This document shows, in pieces, positions 1-7,439 of a stretch of DNA of 64,000 bases. The notes under the pieces were generated by a model that worked only from the letters and a program-made list of their open reading frames with translations, was not told the origin of the DNA and ran no database searches. Source of the DNA: Firm-04 sp045642925 (GTDB lineage: Bacteria; Bacillota; Clostridia; Oscillospirales; Ruminococcaceae); the NCBI GenBank assembly GCA_045642925.1, contig JAZUJW010000048.1:62001-126000 (forward strand). The letters are read 5' to 3'. A program made the position numbers and the translations under genes. Positions within the stretch are counted from its first letter, which is position 1. Every line of letters begins with the position of its first letter.

Positions 1-1
1 A

Positions 2-478
2 GGTTTTGCCATTACGTCACTCGTACTTGGCATTTTGAGTGTTGCCGGCGGCTGCTGCTGCCTGCACCTCATTCTTGCACCGCTTTCCCTGATTTTTGGT
101 ATCATCTCGTTAGCAAGCAAGCGCGGCGGCAAGGGCATGGCAATCACAGGTATCGTTCTCTCCGTCCTGATGATCGTATTCACCGGATTCGTTGCAGTGA
201 GCTTCAAAGATGTATTGAAGTACAGCGATACCATCAGCAACGACATGGCTTATATCATCAACAATCAGGACGAAGTCTTTAAAGAATACGAAGAAGACGG
301 CACCCTGCCTGACTGTCTCGATAAGTACACTGAACCGCCTCTCAGCGATATACTGGAAAGCCGTGGTGTTTCTATTCAAGACATCATGGATGCTCTTGAC
401 GAGTCCTACAAGAATGGTCAGCTTCCCGCTAACATCAGCGGCTATGGTGTAGCTGAAAATGTAGTGTACGCTGACTGA
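2..478 (+). CDS. DUF4190-type membrane protein, 5' partial
   Basis: The reading frame is open from the first bases of the window, so the true start lies upstream. The visible start reads GFAITSLVLGILSVAGG, which is the typical opening of a DUF4190 domain. Two hydrophobic segments flank a short basic loop (SKRGGKGMAITGIVLS), also typical of that family. The rest is a soluble, acidic C-terminal domain of about 90 residues without a recognised fold. The TTG at position 35 is only an internal codon. Function is unknown; such proteins are small bitopic or hairpin membrane proteins. The gene converges on the DUF2752 gene, with 6 bp between the stop codons. Confidence 0.75.
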   Translation, partial: GFAITSLVLGILSVAGGCCCLHLILAPLSLIFGIISLASKRGGKGMAITGIVLSVLMIVFTGFVAVSFKDVLKYSDTISNDMAYIINNQDEVFKEYEEDGTLPDCLDKYTEPPLSDILESRGVSIQDIMDALDESYKNGQLPANISGYGVAENVVYAD

Positions 479-484
479 TTTCGG

Positions 485-892
485 TCAGAGTACATTGCGC
501 AAAATCGCATAAACCATCCACATTCCCAGAACGGCAACCCAAAACTTGCCGCTTCTGGGAATGATTTTTTTTGTGCTGCCAAATGCCTTCATCCACAGTT
601 CCACATACCACAGCAAGGCAATGATTGCCGCAAAAAGTATCATGATGTTCTCTTTTGCCGCAGTCACAATGTCCAGACGGCACATTGCAAAGACAGCGTG
701 CGTCATACCACAGGCAGGGCAAAGCAAGCCGCCTGTGACCGTCCGCAAAAGGCAGGGCGGCACATACGGCATCAGGAATGCCGCATAGAGATTTTTCACG
801 ACCAGCAGCGCTCCCGCCCCCGCAAAAGGCAAAATCGCAAGCAAGATAAAAGAATACGGTTTTTTACGTATCCACTGCATTTTCCATTTCAT
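485..892 (-). CDS. DUF2752 family membrane protein
   Basis: The protein has 135 residues. The start at 892 is chosen because GGAGG sits eight bases before that ATG; a longer frame to 967 has no ribosome site. The family motif TGGLLCPACGMTHAV (C-x2-C) is present, followed by a membrane helix (about residues 75-95) and a second near the C terminus, with another helix near the N terminus. DUF2752 proteins are small membrane proteins of unknown function that are common in gut Clostridia and Bacteroidota. The gene is divergent from the DUF2975 operon. Confidence 0.8.
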   Translation of the reverse strand: MKWKMQWIRKKPYSFILLAILPFAGAGALLVVKNLYAAFLMPYVPPCLLRTVTGGLLCPACGMTHAVFAMCRLDIVTAAKENIMILFAAIIALLWYVELWMKAFGSTKKIIPRSGKFWVAVLGMWMVYAILRNVL

Positions 893-936
893 TTTTCTGT
901 TCCTCCAAGGCGCGTTTATTGTTCCACAAGAAAAAA

Positions 937-989
937 TTATCGTTTTTCGATAAATTTCTATTGACAAACGAGAAGTTCTGTGCTATACT
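937..989 (+). promoter_or_regulatory. Sigma-A promoter with upstream inverted repeat
   Basis: TTGACA (961-966) and TATACT (984-989) are separated by exactly 17 bp, directly before the DUF2975 operon. Just upstream lies an inverted repeat, TTATCG (937-942), five T residues, CGATAA (948-953). It is a plausible operator for the Xre regulator encoded second in the operon; that link is inference. Confidence 0.75.
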
Positions 990-1020
990 AAGGACAACAA
1001 ATCAAAAGGAGCGTGACTGT

Positions 1021-1479
1021 ATGTCGCTTAAATGGACTGCACAAAAATCCCTGTTTCTTTCCCGTGTTCTGGTAAAGGTGGTCATGGCACTCTGCATTGC
1101 CCTGTTCTTCTGTGTACCGATTCTTGCCGATTTCTGTCAGGTGTTGTTCTACGAAGAACCAAAGTACATCTACACCATCATCGTCATTACCGCTTATGCC
1201 TGTCTGACACTGTTTCTCGGCGCTGTTCTCTTTCTCAACGGCATCCTCTACCGCCTGAACAAGCAGGAAGTTTTCGTGAAAAAAAATGTTTCAGCGATTC
1301 GCGGTATTTCATGGTGCTGCTTCGGCATCTGTGCATTTCTCGCCATACTCGGCTACTGGCGGCATACCGCATTCCTCATTGCGTTCATCGCAGGTTTCTT
1401 CGGCTTGATTTTCCGCGTGCTGAAAAACGTGTTCCAACAAGCAGTCGAACTGAAAGAAGAAAACGATTACACCATCTGA
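1021..1479 (+). CDS. DUF2975 family membrane protein
   Basis: The protein has 152 residues and four predicted membrane helices. The start at 1021 follows AAAGGAG at good spacing; an upstream in-frame extension to 919 overlaps the promoter and is rejected. Helix arrangement and the basic/polar loop YRLNKQEVFVKKNVSAIRGI match the DUF2975 family, which in Firmicutes is usually followed immediately by a YozG-like Xre regulator, as it is here (14 bp gap). The pair is often described as a membrane protein with its cognate repressor, but the biochemical role is unknown. It is the first gene of an operon reaching 5092. Confidence 0.85.
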   Translation: MSLKWTAQKSLFLSRVLVKVVMALCIALFFCVPILADFCQVLFYEEPKYIYTIIVITAYACLTLFLGAVLFLNGILYRLNKQEVFVKKNVSAIRGISWCCFGICAFLAILGYWRHTAFLIAFIAGFFGLIFRVLKNVFQQAVELKEENDYTI

Positions 1480-1493
1480 GAAAGGACAATGCC

Positions 1494-1715
1494 ATGCCGA
1501 TTATCGTAAATCTGGATGTGATGATGGCGAAACGGAAAATGTCATCGGGCGAACTTGCTGAACGCATTGACATTACTCCTGCAAACCTCTCCATCCTCAA
1601 AAATAATAAAGCAAAAGCCATTCGGTTTTCCACACTCGAAGCCATTTGTGAAGCGCTGCACTGTCAGCCGGGCGATGTGCTGGAATATATTGAACCCGAA
1701 AACGACAAGGAGTGA
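1494..1715 (+). CDS. YozG-like Xre family transcriptional regulator
   Basis: This is a 73-residue protein that is almost entirely one helix-turn-helix domain: MMAKRKMSSGELAERIDI, then TPANLSILKNNKAKAIRFST as recognition region, then EAICEALHCQPGDVLEY. This matches the short YozG-type Xre regulators that travel with DUF2975 genes. The ATG at 1494 is preceded by AAAGGA. The gene sits between DUF2975 and DUF4173 genes in the same operon, which suggests that it regulates the operon, possibly through the inverted repeat at 937-953 (inference). Confidence 0.9.
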   Translation: MPIIVNLDVMMAKRKMSSGELAERIDITPANLSILKNNKAKAIRFSTLEAICEALHCQPGDVLEYIEPENDKE

Positions 1716-1720
1716 GTAAT

Positions 1721-3259
1721 ATGGATGAATTCAAGCAGAATTATGATACGACATACATCGCTTCTCAGCCCGCTTCGACATTTCAGCCTGTTACAAAGCG
1801 GGAATGGGAATTTCAAAAACATGATACCTTGTTTGGAATACTCAGTATCCCGTTCGGCTTTCTGTTCATGCGCTACATTGTCTGCAAAACAGACGGCTTC
1901 CAGACCACGCTTATTTTCCTGCTGTTCCTGTTGGGCGGCATCTGCTACCTGCATAAAGCCGGCTATCGGCAAAATGCAAAACAGCGTATACTTGGTGGAA
2001 TTCTTGCAATGTTCACACTGGTCTTCTCCATCACAGCAAGTCCCATTCTCCACGGCTTAAACTTCGTCTTTCTGATGGCAGCCATTCCGTGGTATCTGCG
2101 TGCCGTGACCATCGGCTGCAATTTCGTCACACGCTTTCTTCCATCCGACATCACCAAACCGCTCCTCATTTACGCATGGTCAGAATTCGGCGCAGCTTCG
2201 CACGCGATGGGACATTCCCTCAAAAAAACCAAAAGCGGCAAAAACGTCCTCATCGCAGCCGGTGGTCTTCTCCTGACAATTCCACTGACTGTCATCGTTG
2301 CCATGCTGCTTTGCTCCGCAGATGCAGGCATAGAAAGCATTTTCGATAATATTCGGCATACACTCGCAAGAGGCAGTGCCGAGTTTTTCTGGCAAACCCT
2401 GTTCGGTTTGCTGATTGGCTTCTGGTTCTTCGGTTTGCTTTATGGTACGACCAATCTCAAACTTCACCCGCACACTTCGGATGAAGAACACGAAAATACG
2501 CTTGCCGCACTCCACATTTTCCCCAACATCGGGCTGTATGCAGGTGTCACGCCCGTCTGCCTGCTGTATTTGCTGTATGTGATTTCCCAGACCAAATACT
2601 TCTGTTCCGCCTTCTTTGGCATCCTGCCGGACACCATGGAATCCTATGCAGAATATGCAAGACGCGGCTTCTTTGAACTCTGTGCCATCGCGGTCATCAA
2701 CCTGTTCGTCATTCTCATTCTGACGGGCTGTGCCAAAAAAGGCGCTGCAAAGCTTTCCAAATTCTACGCAGCAACACTGATTTTCTTCACACTGTTCATC
2801 ATTGCAACAGCAATTGCAAAAATGTGCCTTTACATTGATGCATACGGTCTGACACAGCTTCGCGTATTCACCACATGGTTCATGATTCTGCTGACAGTCA
2901 TATTTCTGGTACTGCTGGTGCGGCAGTTCAAAACGCTTCCCACAGCAAAAATCCTTGCTTCCTTTTTTATGGTATGGTTCGCGGTACTTTGCTTCTCCCG
3001 TCCCGATGCGCTGATCGCAGAATACAACCTTTCGCGCATCGAAAACGGAACACTGACCGCCGACACTGAAACCCTCTATGACCTTTCTGATGATGCCCTC
3101 TGCGTCATGCTGAAGCATCAGGACACTATGGAGGAACTGGACGGCAATTCACTTCAGATGCAAATTGACCACCAAGTGGAGCATTATGAAATATTCCCTG
3201 ATGAAAGCTGGAATTTCTCCGCATGGTATATCAAAAATCACGCTTCTGAAAACTCGTGA
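1721..3259 (+). CDS. DUF4173/DUF4153-like polytopic membrane protein
   Basis: The protein has 512 residues and about twelve membrane helices, after a soluble N-terminal 40 residues. An ATG at 1721 with AAGGAG upstream is preferred to the GTG at 1712. The helix pattern, the central loop after the fifth helix (WSEFGAASHAMGHSLKKTK) and the loop before a conserved helix (ARRGFFELCAIAVINLF) resemble the DUF4173 family. The C-terminal 70 residues form a soluble tail (TADTETLYDLSDDALC...). No enzyme activity is known for the family. It is the largest gene of the 1021-5092 operon. Confidence 0.75.
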   Translation: MDEFKQNYDTTYIASQPASTFQPVTKREWEFQKHDTLFGILSIPFGFLFMRYIVCKTDGFQTTLIFLLFLLGGICYLHKAGYRQNAKQRILGGILAMFTLVFSITASPILHGLNFVFLMAAIPWYLRAVTIGCNFVTRFLPSDITKPLLIYAWSEFGAASHAMGHSLKKTKSGKNVLIAAGGLLLTIPLTVIVAMLLCSADAGIESIFDNIRHTLARGSAEFFWQTLFGLLIGFWFFGLLYGTTNLKLHPHTSDEEHENTLAALHIFPNIGLYAGVTPVCLLYLLYVISQTKYFCSAFFGILPDTMESYAEYARRGFFELCAIAVINLFVILILTGCAKKGAAKLSKFYAATLIFFTLFIIATAIAKMCLYIDAYGLTQLRVFTTWFMILLTVIFLVLLVRQFKTLPTAKILASFFMVWFAVLCFSRPDALIAEYNLSRIENGTLTADTETLYDLSDDALCVMLKHQDTMEELDGNSLQMQIDHQVEHYEIFPDESWNFSAWYIKNHASENS

Positions 3260-3269
3260 GGTACTGCAT

Positions 3270-3680
3270 ATGAATCGTAAAAACATTCGCATCGGAATGG
3301 CAATCGGCACAGCGGTGCTGTTCGCCGCGGAATTCTACATCGGCATTTTCCAGCACGACAACTGGATTCGTTCCTATCTCGGCGATGTACTGGTCATCAT
3401 GTTACTCTATTGCCTTGTCCGCATCTTCCAGCCGACCAAGCCAAAGTACGGCTGGATTCTCCCAACAGCACTGCTTGCATTCAGCTTCATGGTAGAATTT
3501 TTGCAGAAATGGGGGATTGCCGACAAACTTCACATCACCAATCAGCTTTTGCGTATTCTCATCGGCACATCCTTCGCTTGGGAAGATCTACTCAGTTATT
3601 TCATCGGATTCCTGCCGCTTCTGCTGTTTGAACTGTGTATGCGCAAACGAATGCAGAAGCCGCAGCAGTCCACAAATTAA
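3270..3680 (+). CDS. DUF2809 family membrane protein
   Basis: The protein has 136 residues and four hydrophobic segments. The motifs SYLGDVLVIMLLYCLVR, MVEFLQKWG and GTSFAWEDLLSYFIGF are characteristic of DUF2809, a small integral-membrane family with a distant resemblance to VanZ. The ATG at 3270 lies 10 bp after the previous stop, behind a GAGG ribosome site; the longer in-frame version from 3165 would overlap the DUF4173 gene. Function is unknown. It is probably co-transcribed with its neighbours. Confidence 0.85.
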   Translation: MNRKNIRIGMAIGTAVLFAAEFYIGIFQHDNWIRSYLGDVLVIMLLYCLVRIFQPTKPKYGWILPTALLAFSFMVEFLQKWGIADKLHITNQLLRILIGTSFAWEDLLSYFIGFLPLLLFELCMRKRMQKPQQSTN

Positions 3681-3712
3681 CACGCATTATATTGTTGAAA
3701 GAAGGGAATTCT

Positions 3713-4312
3713 ATGTTCGTCCTCGGTAGTGTTATCCGCACACTTGCTATGAGCATTGCCTTTGCAATTCTCCTCCGCTGCATCAGCCGCCGCGGTTTCC
3801 GCTTGTTGTCCCTTTTCTGTATCGCAATTTCCTGCCTTTATCTGTTTATCTTTGTCAATTTCACCGGATATGAATATATTGAAAACAAATTCTGTGAATG
3901 CATCGGAACGCCGAGATGTCTGTATGACATGGCAATGGATGTCTATGAAACCACACCCGATGTATTTCAGGCATGGGCACAAAAAAATGCAGAACCCTGT
4001 TTGCAAGAATCAAACGACACGTTAACAGTTCAGTATCTTTGCTGTGGAAAACTCAGCGACCTCTCTGAAATCGGAATGGACATCCATTCTCTCACTGACA
4101 TGGAACAACATCAAAACTATATTCTTGTTCTTGAGAAAACGAATGACGGCTTTGTGCCATTCGGTGCAGTAACCAGTATGTCCAAACTGGACACATCCGA
4201 TTATCAGCCTGAAAAAGTAGAAGCACTCCCGCAGTATCATTTCCCGAATTGGCCGCTGTACCTTTACCAATGGCATTGCTACACTTTCGAATATTACGCC
4301 TATGACTTCTGA
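3713..4312 (+). CDS. Hypothetical membrane-anchored protein
   Basis: The protein has 199 residues. The ATG at 3713 is preceded by AAAGAAGGG; a longer frame from 3635 would overlap the DUF2809 gene. Two N-terminal helices (about residues 5-20 and 27-45) are followed by an extracytoplasmic domain of about 150 residues rich in Cys (FCECIGTPRCLYD, YLCCGKLSDL) and aromatic residues. No family is recognised. Its place between DUF2809 and zinc-ribbon membrane genes in one operon is the only functional clue. Confidence 0.7.
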   Translation: MFVLGSVIRTLAMSIAFAILLRCISRRGFRLLSLFCIAISCLYLFIFVNFTGYEYIENKFCECIGTPRCLYDMAMDVYETTPDVFQAWAQKNAEPCLQESNDTLTVQYLCCGKLSDLSEIGMDIHSLTDMEQHQNYILVLEKTNDGFVPFGAVTSMSKLDTSDYQPEKVEALPQYHFPNWPLYLYQWHCYTFEYYAYDF

Positions 4313-4330
4313 TAAAAAGAGGTTGAGAAT

Positions 4331-5092
4331 ATGTGGATTTGCCCGCAATGTTACTCAACATGGAAAAGCAGTACAAAAGTCTGTCCGAACTGCGGATACA
4401 TCAACGAACATCCGAAAAAATACTCCATAGACAATCGGATTCTGCGACTCGAAATCGGCATCTATATCTGCGGCGGTATGCTCGCGCTGATGTCTGCCGC
4501 CAATTACACCTTTCAATTTGTATTTTGGGGCTTCCTGCTGCATCTTATCACATATAAAATACACCAATGCTCCCACCATCCCAATATCACACACAACATT
4601 CTGATTGCGGGACGCACCATCGGTGTGACGCTTCACGTTCTCGCTTATCTTTCCTTTGCTGTATTTTTAATGCCCAACACATCGAAATGGTGCTATCCAT
4701 TCAAAAGACTGGTTTTTTGTGAAGGTGTGCATTCCAGTGCAGCAGAAGTTCTGCCGCTGATGCCGCCAAAAGAATGCGAAGACTACTATTTCCAAATCAA
4801 AGGACAGTTTATCGCACAGGATTATCGTCCGTACTGTGAATTCTACTGCCATACCGATGAAAACACCATCAAAAAATACGAAGCAAAACTCACCGCACAA
4901 GGATATGAGCGCAAAGAAAATATTATCGATGACGAAACAGGTAGAATAGGAGGATTTCAATACCACTATATGCATTCAATCAACAGCACAGACAGTTTTG
5001 AAAATGCTGTCAGTTACACAAAAATTAACAATTATCACAAAAATACCATCATCATCATTGAAGAAACAGGATTTCTATTCATTGATGCTTAA
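4331..5092 (+). CDS. Zinc-ribbon membrane protein, unknown function
   Basis: The protein has 253 residues. The N terminus is a rubredoxin-like zinc ribbon, CPQCYSTWKSSTKVCPNCG (C-x2-C and C-x2-C). Two or three membrane segments follow (about residues 38-75 and 93-117), then a C-terminal soluble domain of about 130 residues. The layout (cytosolic zinc ribbon, membrane, extracellular domain) resembles the zinc-ribbon membrane proteins common in Firmicutes, but no named family is recognised. It is the last gene of the operon and is followed by a strong terminator. Confidence 0.75.
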   Translation: MWICPQCYSTWKSSTKVCPNCGYINEHPKKYSIDNRILRLEIGIYICGGMLALMSAANYTFQFVFWGFLLHLITYKIHQCSHHPNITHNILIAGRTIGVTLHVLAYLSFAVFLMPNTSKWCYPFKRLVFCEGVHSSAAEVLPLMPPKECEDYYFQIKGQFIAQDYRPYCEFYCHTDENTIKKYEAKLTAQGYERKENIIDDETGRIGGFQYHYMHSINSTDSFENAVSYTKINNYHKNTIIIIEETGFLFIDA

Positions 5093-5109
5093 AATGCAGA
5101 CACAAGATA

Positions 5110-5138
5110 CCCTCCCCACGCATGGGGAGGGTTTTTTT
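5110..5138 (+). terminator. Intrinsic terminator of the 1021-5092 operon
   Basis: A perfect 8-bp GC-rich stem (CCCTCCCC / GGGGAGGG) with a six-base loop is followed by seven T residues. It ends + strand transcription just before the convergent histidine kinase gene. Confidence 0.95.
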
Positions 5139-6561
5139 ATTGTGTTTCCTGCGTATTATTGTGAATCAGGAACCAGAATGTCGTCCCGACTCCGACCGTA
5201 CTATCTACGCCGAATGCATAATCATGCAAACGCAGAATCGCTTTGACAATGGAGAGTCCCAGTCCTGTGCCGACAACTTCGCGCTTGTAGTTCTCACTGC
5301 GGTAGTATTTATCGAAAATACGCGAAATCGTATCCTGATCCATCCCTTCGCCCGTATCCCGCACGGAAATTTTCAAGCCCTGCGGTGTGTGTTCCTGTGT
5401 GACGAACACTTTCTTGTCCTCGCCTGTATAATTCATGGCATTGTTCAGCAAATTACAGATGACCTGTTCAATTTTCACGCTGTCACAGCAAACAGAGGCA
5501 GTCCCGTCTGTTTGCAGGAAGAACTGATATCCCGAAACATTACTCAGCGCCCGATATCTTGCAATGATATCCTGCAAGCGCTGTTCCATGTCAAATTCAG
5601 ACGGATGCAGTGCCATACTGCCGTTTTCCAGCTTTGACAGATCCAGAATATCATTGACCAACAGCGTCAGACGGTCAGTTTCCTCAATGATGATCTGCAA
5701 ATGTTCATTGCGCTTCACGGGATTGTCGCCTGACAGATCCCGAATCATCTCCGCATAAGCTTTCAGCATCGTCAGCGGGGTGCGCAGGTCATGCGATGCA
5801 TTTGCAATCAAATCGCGCTGCATTGTGTCCACACGGTTGATCTCATGACTTGCATAGGTCAGTGTTTGCGCAAGCTGTTCCGCTTCCGCATAGCCGCCGC
5901 CCTCAAAAACGATATCATAGCGTCCATGTGCCAGATGCTCTGCATCTTTCGTCACCTTGACGATCGGTTTCGAAAGCCGTTTTGATACCAGCATAGAAAT
6001 CGCAAAGGAAGCCAGCGTCAGGACAATCGTAATCATGAACAATTGCCGCCGCAGAATGCTGACTGTCGAAGATACAGGCACAAGCGGCGTATTCAGCAGC
6101 AAATATCCCTGCGGGTCATCCACATCGCCAATCACACAGGCATAAATCAGAATGTCCATGTTGGTTTTCGGGTTATTTTCCGTACCGTAAATCACGCCAT
6201 CCGATTCTTCACGCAAAGCACGGATAATGGCAATGGAATCATTTTCCAGACCGTGCAGCACACAGTTGATGCCCATGACATCCTTGCCCCAGACATGACG
6301 GCTGAAGCGGTCGCGCACCTCAATGCACATATCATTATCCACTGCAAGCTTTGTAAACGTCTGTTGATAATCACCTTTCTCGTATTCAGTCAGCATTTCG
6401 TCTGCCAGTGCAATGATGTCAGCGGTTTTCATGCGGTCATAAAAGTGCTGAAGCAAAAACTGACAGATCCAAAGCATGACAAATACCAATAGTGTGAAAA
6501 ACATGAACCAAAGCCAGATATGCGCCTGCATCGACAGACGCTTTCCGATTTTATGCTTCAA
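5137..6561 (-). CDS. Sensor histidine kinase (PhoR/VicK-like)
   Basis: The protein has 474 residues. A first membrane helix (about 14-36), an extracytoplasmic sensor region of about 135 residues and a second helix (about 172-192) lead into a HAMP region. The H-box NASHDLRTPLTMLKAYAEM carries the phospho-accepting His. The ATPase boxes are EQVICNLLNNAMNYT (N), VRDTGEGMD (G1), IFDKYYR (F) and GTGLGLSIVKAI (G2), all intact, so it should be an active kinase. The gene overlaps the upstream response-regulator gene by 11 bp, so the two form a two-component system. The signal is not deducible from sequence. Confidence 0.93.
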   Translation of the reverse strand: MKHKIGKRLSMQAHIWLWFMFFTLLVFVMLWICQFLLQHFYDRMKTADIIALADEMLTEYEKGDYQQTFTKLAVDNDMCIEVRDRFSRHVWGKDVMGINCVLHGLENDSIAIIRALREESDGVIYGTENNPKTNMDILIYACVIGDVDDPQGYLLLNTPLVPVSSTVSILRRQLFMITIVLTLASFAISMLVSKRLSKPIVKVTKDAEHLAHGRYDIVFEGGGYAEAEQLAQTLTYASHEINRVDTMQRDLIANASHDLRTPLTMLKAYAEMIRDLSGDNPVKRNEHLQIIIEETDRLTLLVNDILDLSKLENGSMALHPSEFDMEQRLQDIIARYRALSNVSGYQFFLQTDGTASVCCDSVKIEQVICNLLNNAMNYTGEDKKVFVTQEHTPQGLKISVRDTGEGMDQDTISRIFDKYYRSENYKREVVGTGLGLSIVKAILRLHDYAFGVDSTVGVGTTFWFLIHNNTQETQ

Positions 6562-7219
6562 ATTTATACCCCATTCCGCGCAGGGTCACGATAAATTTGC
6601 GATAATCGCCAAGACTGTTGCGTAGCATCTTGATATGAGTATCCACTGTGCGGTCATCGCCAAAGAAATCGTAGCCCCAGACTTCTTCCAGCAGTTTATC
6701 GCGTGTCATTGCAAGATTCTGATTGCGCACCAGATAAAACAGCAAATCATATTCTTTCGGTGTCATATTCGCCTTGACGCCGTCCACATAGACTTCTCTG
6801 CCTGCCATGTCGATTTCCAGCCCTTCAAACTTCAAACGCTGCGGCATGACGGGCTTCGGAGCATCCTTCCGCTTGCTGACTGCCTTGACACGCGCCATCA
6901 GTTCTTTCGGCGAAAACGGCTTGACCACATAATCATCAATGCCCAGTTCAAATCCGAACAGCTTGTCATATTCCTCTCCGCGTGCCGAAAGCATGATAAT
7001 CGGCGTATCTTTGGTCTTTCGGATTTCCTTGCAGGCAGAAAAACCGTCCAGACGCGGCATCATGATATCCATAATGATAACATCATAGTCATTGTCTTTT
7101 GCCATGACGACTGCGGTCATACCATCTGCCGCTTCATCCGTTTCATAGCCTTCAAATTCTGCATATTCCCGCACCACACGCCGAATATTCATCTCGTCAT
7201 CAACAATTAAAATTCTCAT
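6551..7219 (-). CDS. OmpR/PhoB-family response regulator
   Basis: The protein has 222 residues. The receiver domain has the acidic pair (IVDDE), the phosphorylation site DVIIMDIMMPRLDG, the conserved Ser (MLSARGEE) and Lys (VVKPFSPKEL). The C-terminal winged helix (about residues 128-222) carries the OmpR-type motif DRTVDTHIKMLRNSLG. The start at 7219 follows AAAGGA; the frame to 7270 is rejected because it runs back towards the -10. It is the first gene of the operon with the kinase. The promoter region holds an 11-bp-period direct repeat suited to an OmpR-family regulator, hinting at autoregulation. Confidence 0.93.
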   Translation of the reverse strand: MRILIVDDEMNIRRVVREYAEFEGYETDEAADGMTAVVMAKDNDYDVIIMDIMMPRLDGFSACKEIRKTKDTPIIMLSARGEEYDKLFGFELGIDDYVVKPFSPKELMARVKAVSKRKDAPKPVMPQRLKFEGLEIDMAGREVYVDGVKANMTPKEYDLLFYLVRNQNLAMTRDKLLEEVWGYDFFGDDRTVDTHIKMLRNSLGDYRKFIVTLRGMGYKFEA

Positions 7220-7282
7220 AAATTCGTCCTTTCCAATGCGGCGCACAAACGACTGTGCAAACCTCTCCATTCTTACGATTTA

Positions 7283-7316
7283 ATTATAACAGAAAGATGT
7301 GAAATATTTGTGAAAT
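7283..7316 (-). promoter_or_regulatory. Promoter and direct-repeat operator of the two-component operon
   Basis: On the - strand TATAAT (7288-7283) lies about 65 bp before the regulator start. There is no good -35 hexamer. Instead two copies of ATTTCACA (7316-7309 and 7305-7298) occur with an 11-bp period, a layout like the Pho boxes bound by PhoP/OmpR-type regulators. Binding by the adjacent regulator is inference. Confidence 0.5.
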
Positions 7317-7353
7317 CTGTGGTAAAAATAGATTAGTATTCATAAAAAATACA

Positions 7354-7382
7354 TTGACAATTACGGAGAATACTGTTATAAT
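7354..7382 (+). promoter_or_regulatory. Consensus sigma-A promoter of the GGDEF-EAL gene
   Basis: TTGACA (7354-7359) and TATAAT (7377-7382) are separated by 17 bp, a perfect consensus, about 58 bp before the start codon at 7440. Confidence 0.9.
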
Positions 7383-7439
7383 AATACTAGCCCATTCTCT
7401 GCACTTCCAATAAAAATTTTAAGAAAGGATGACAACATC

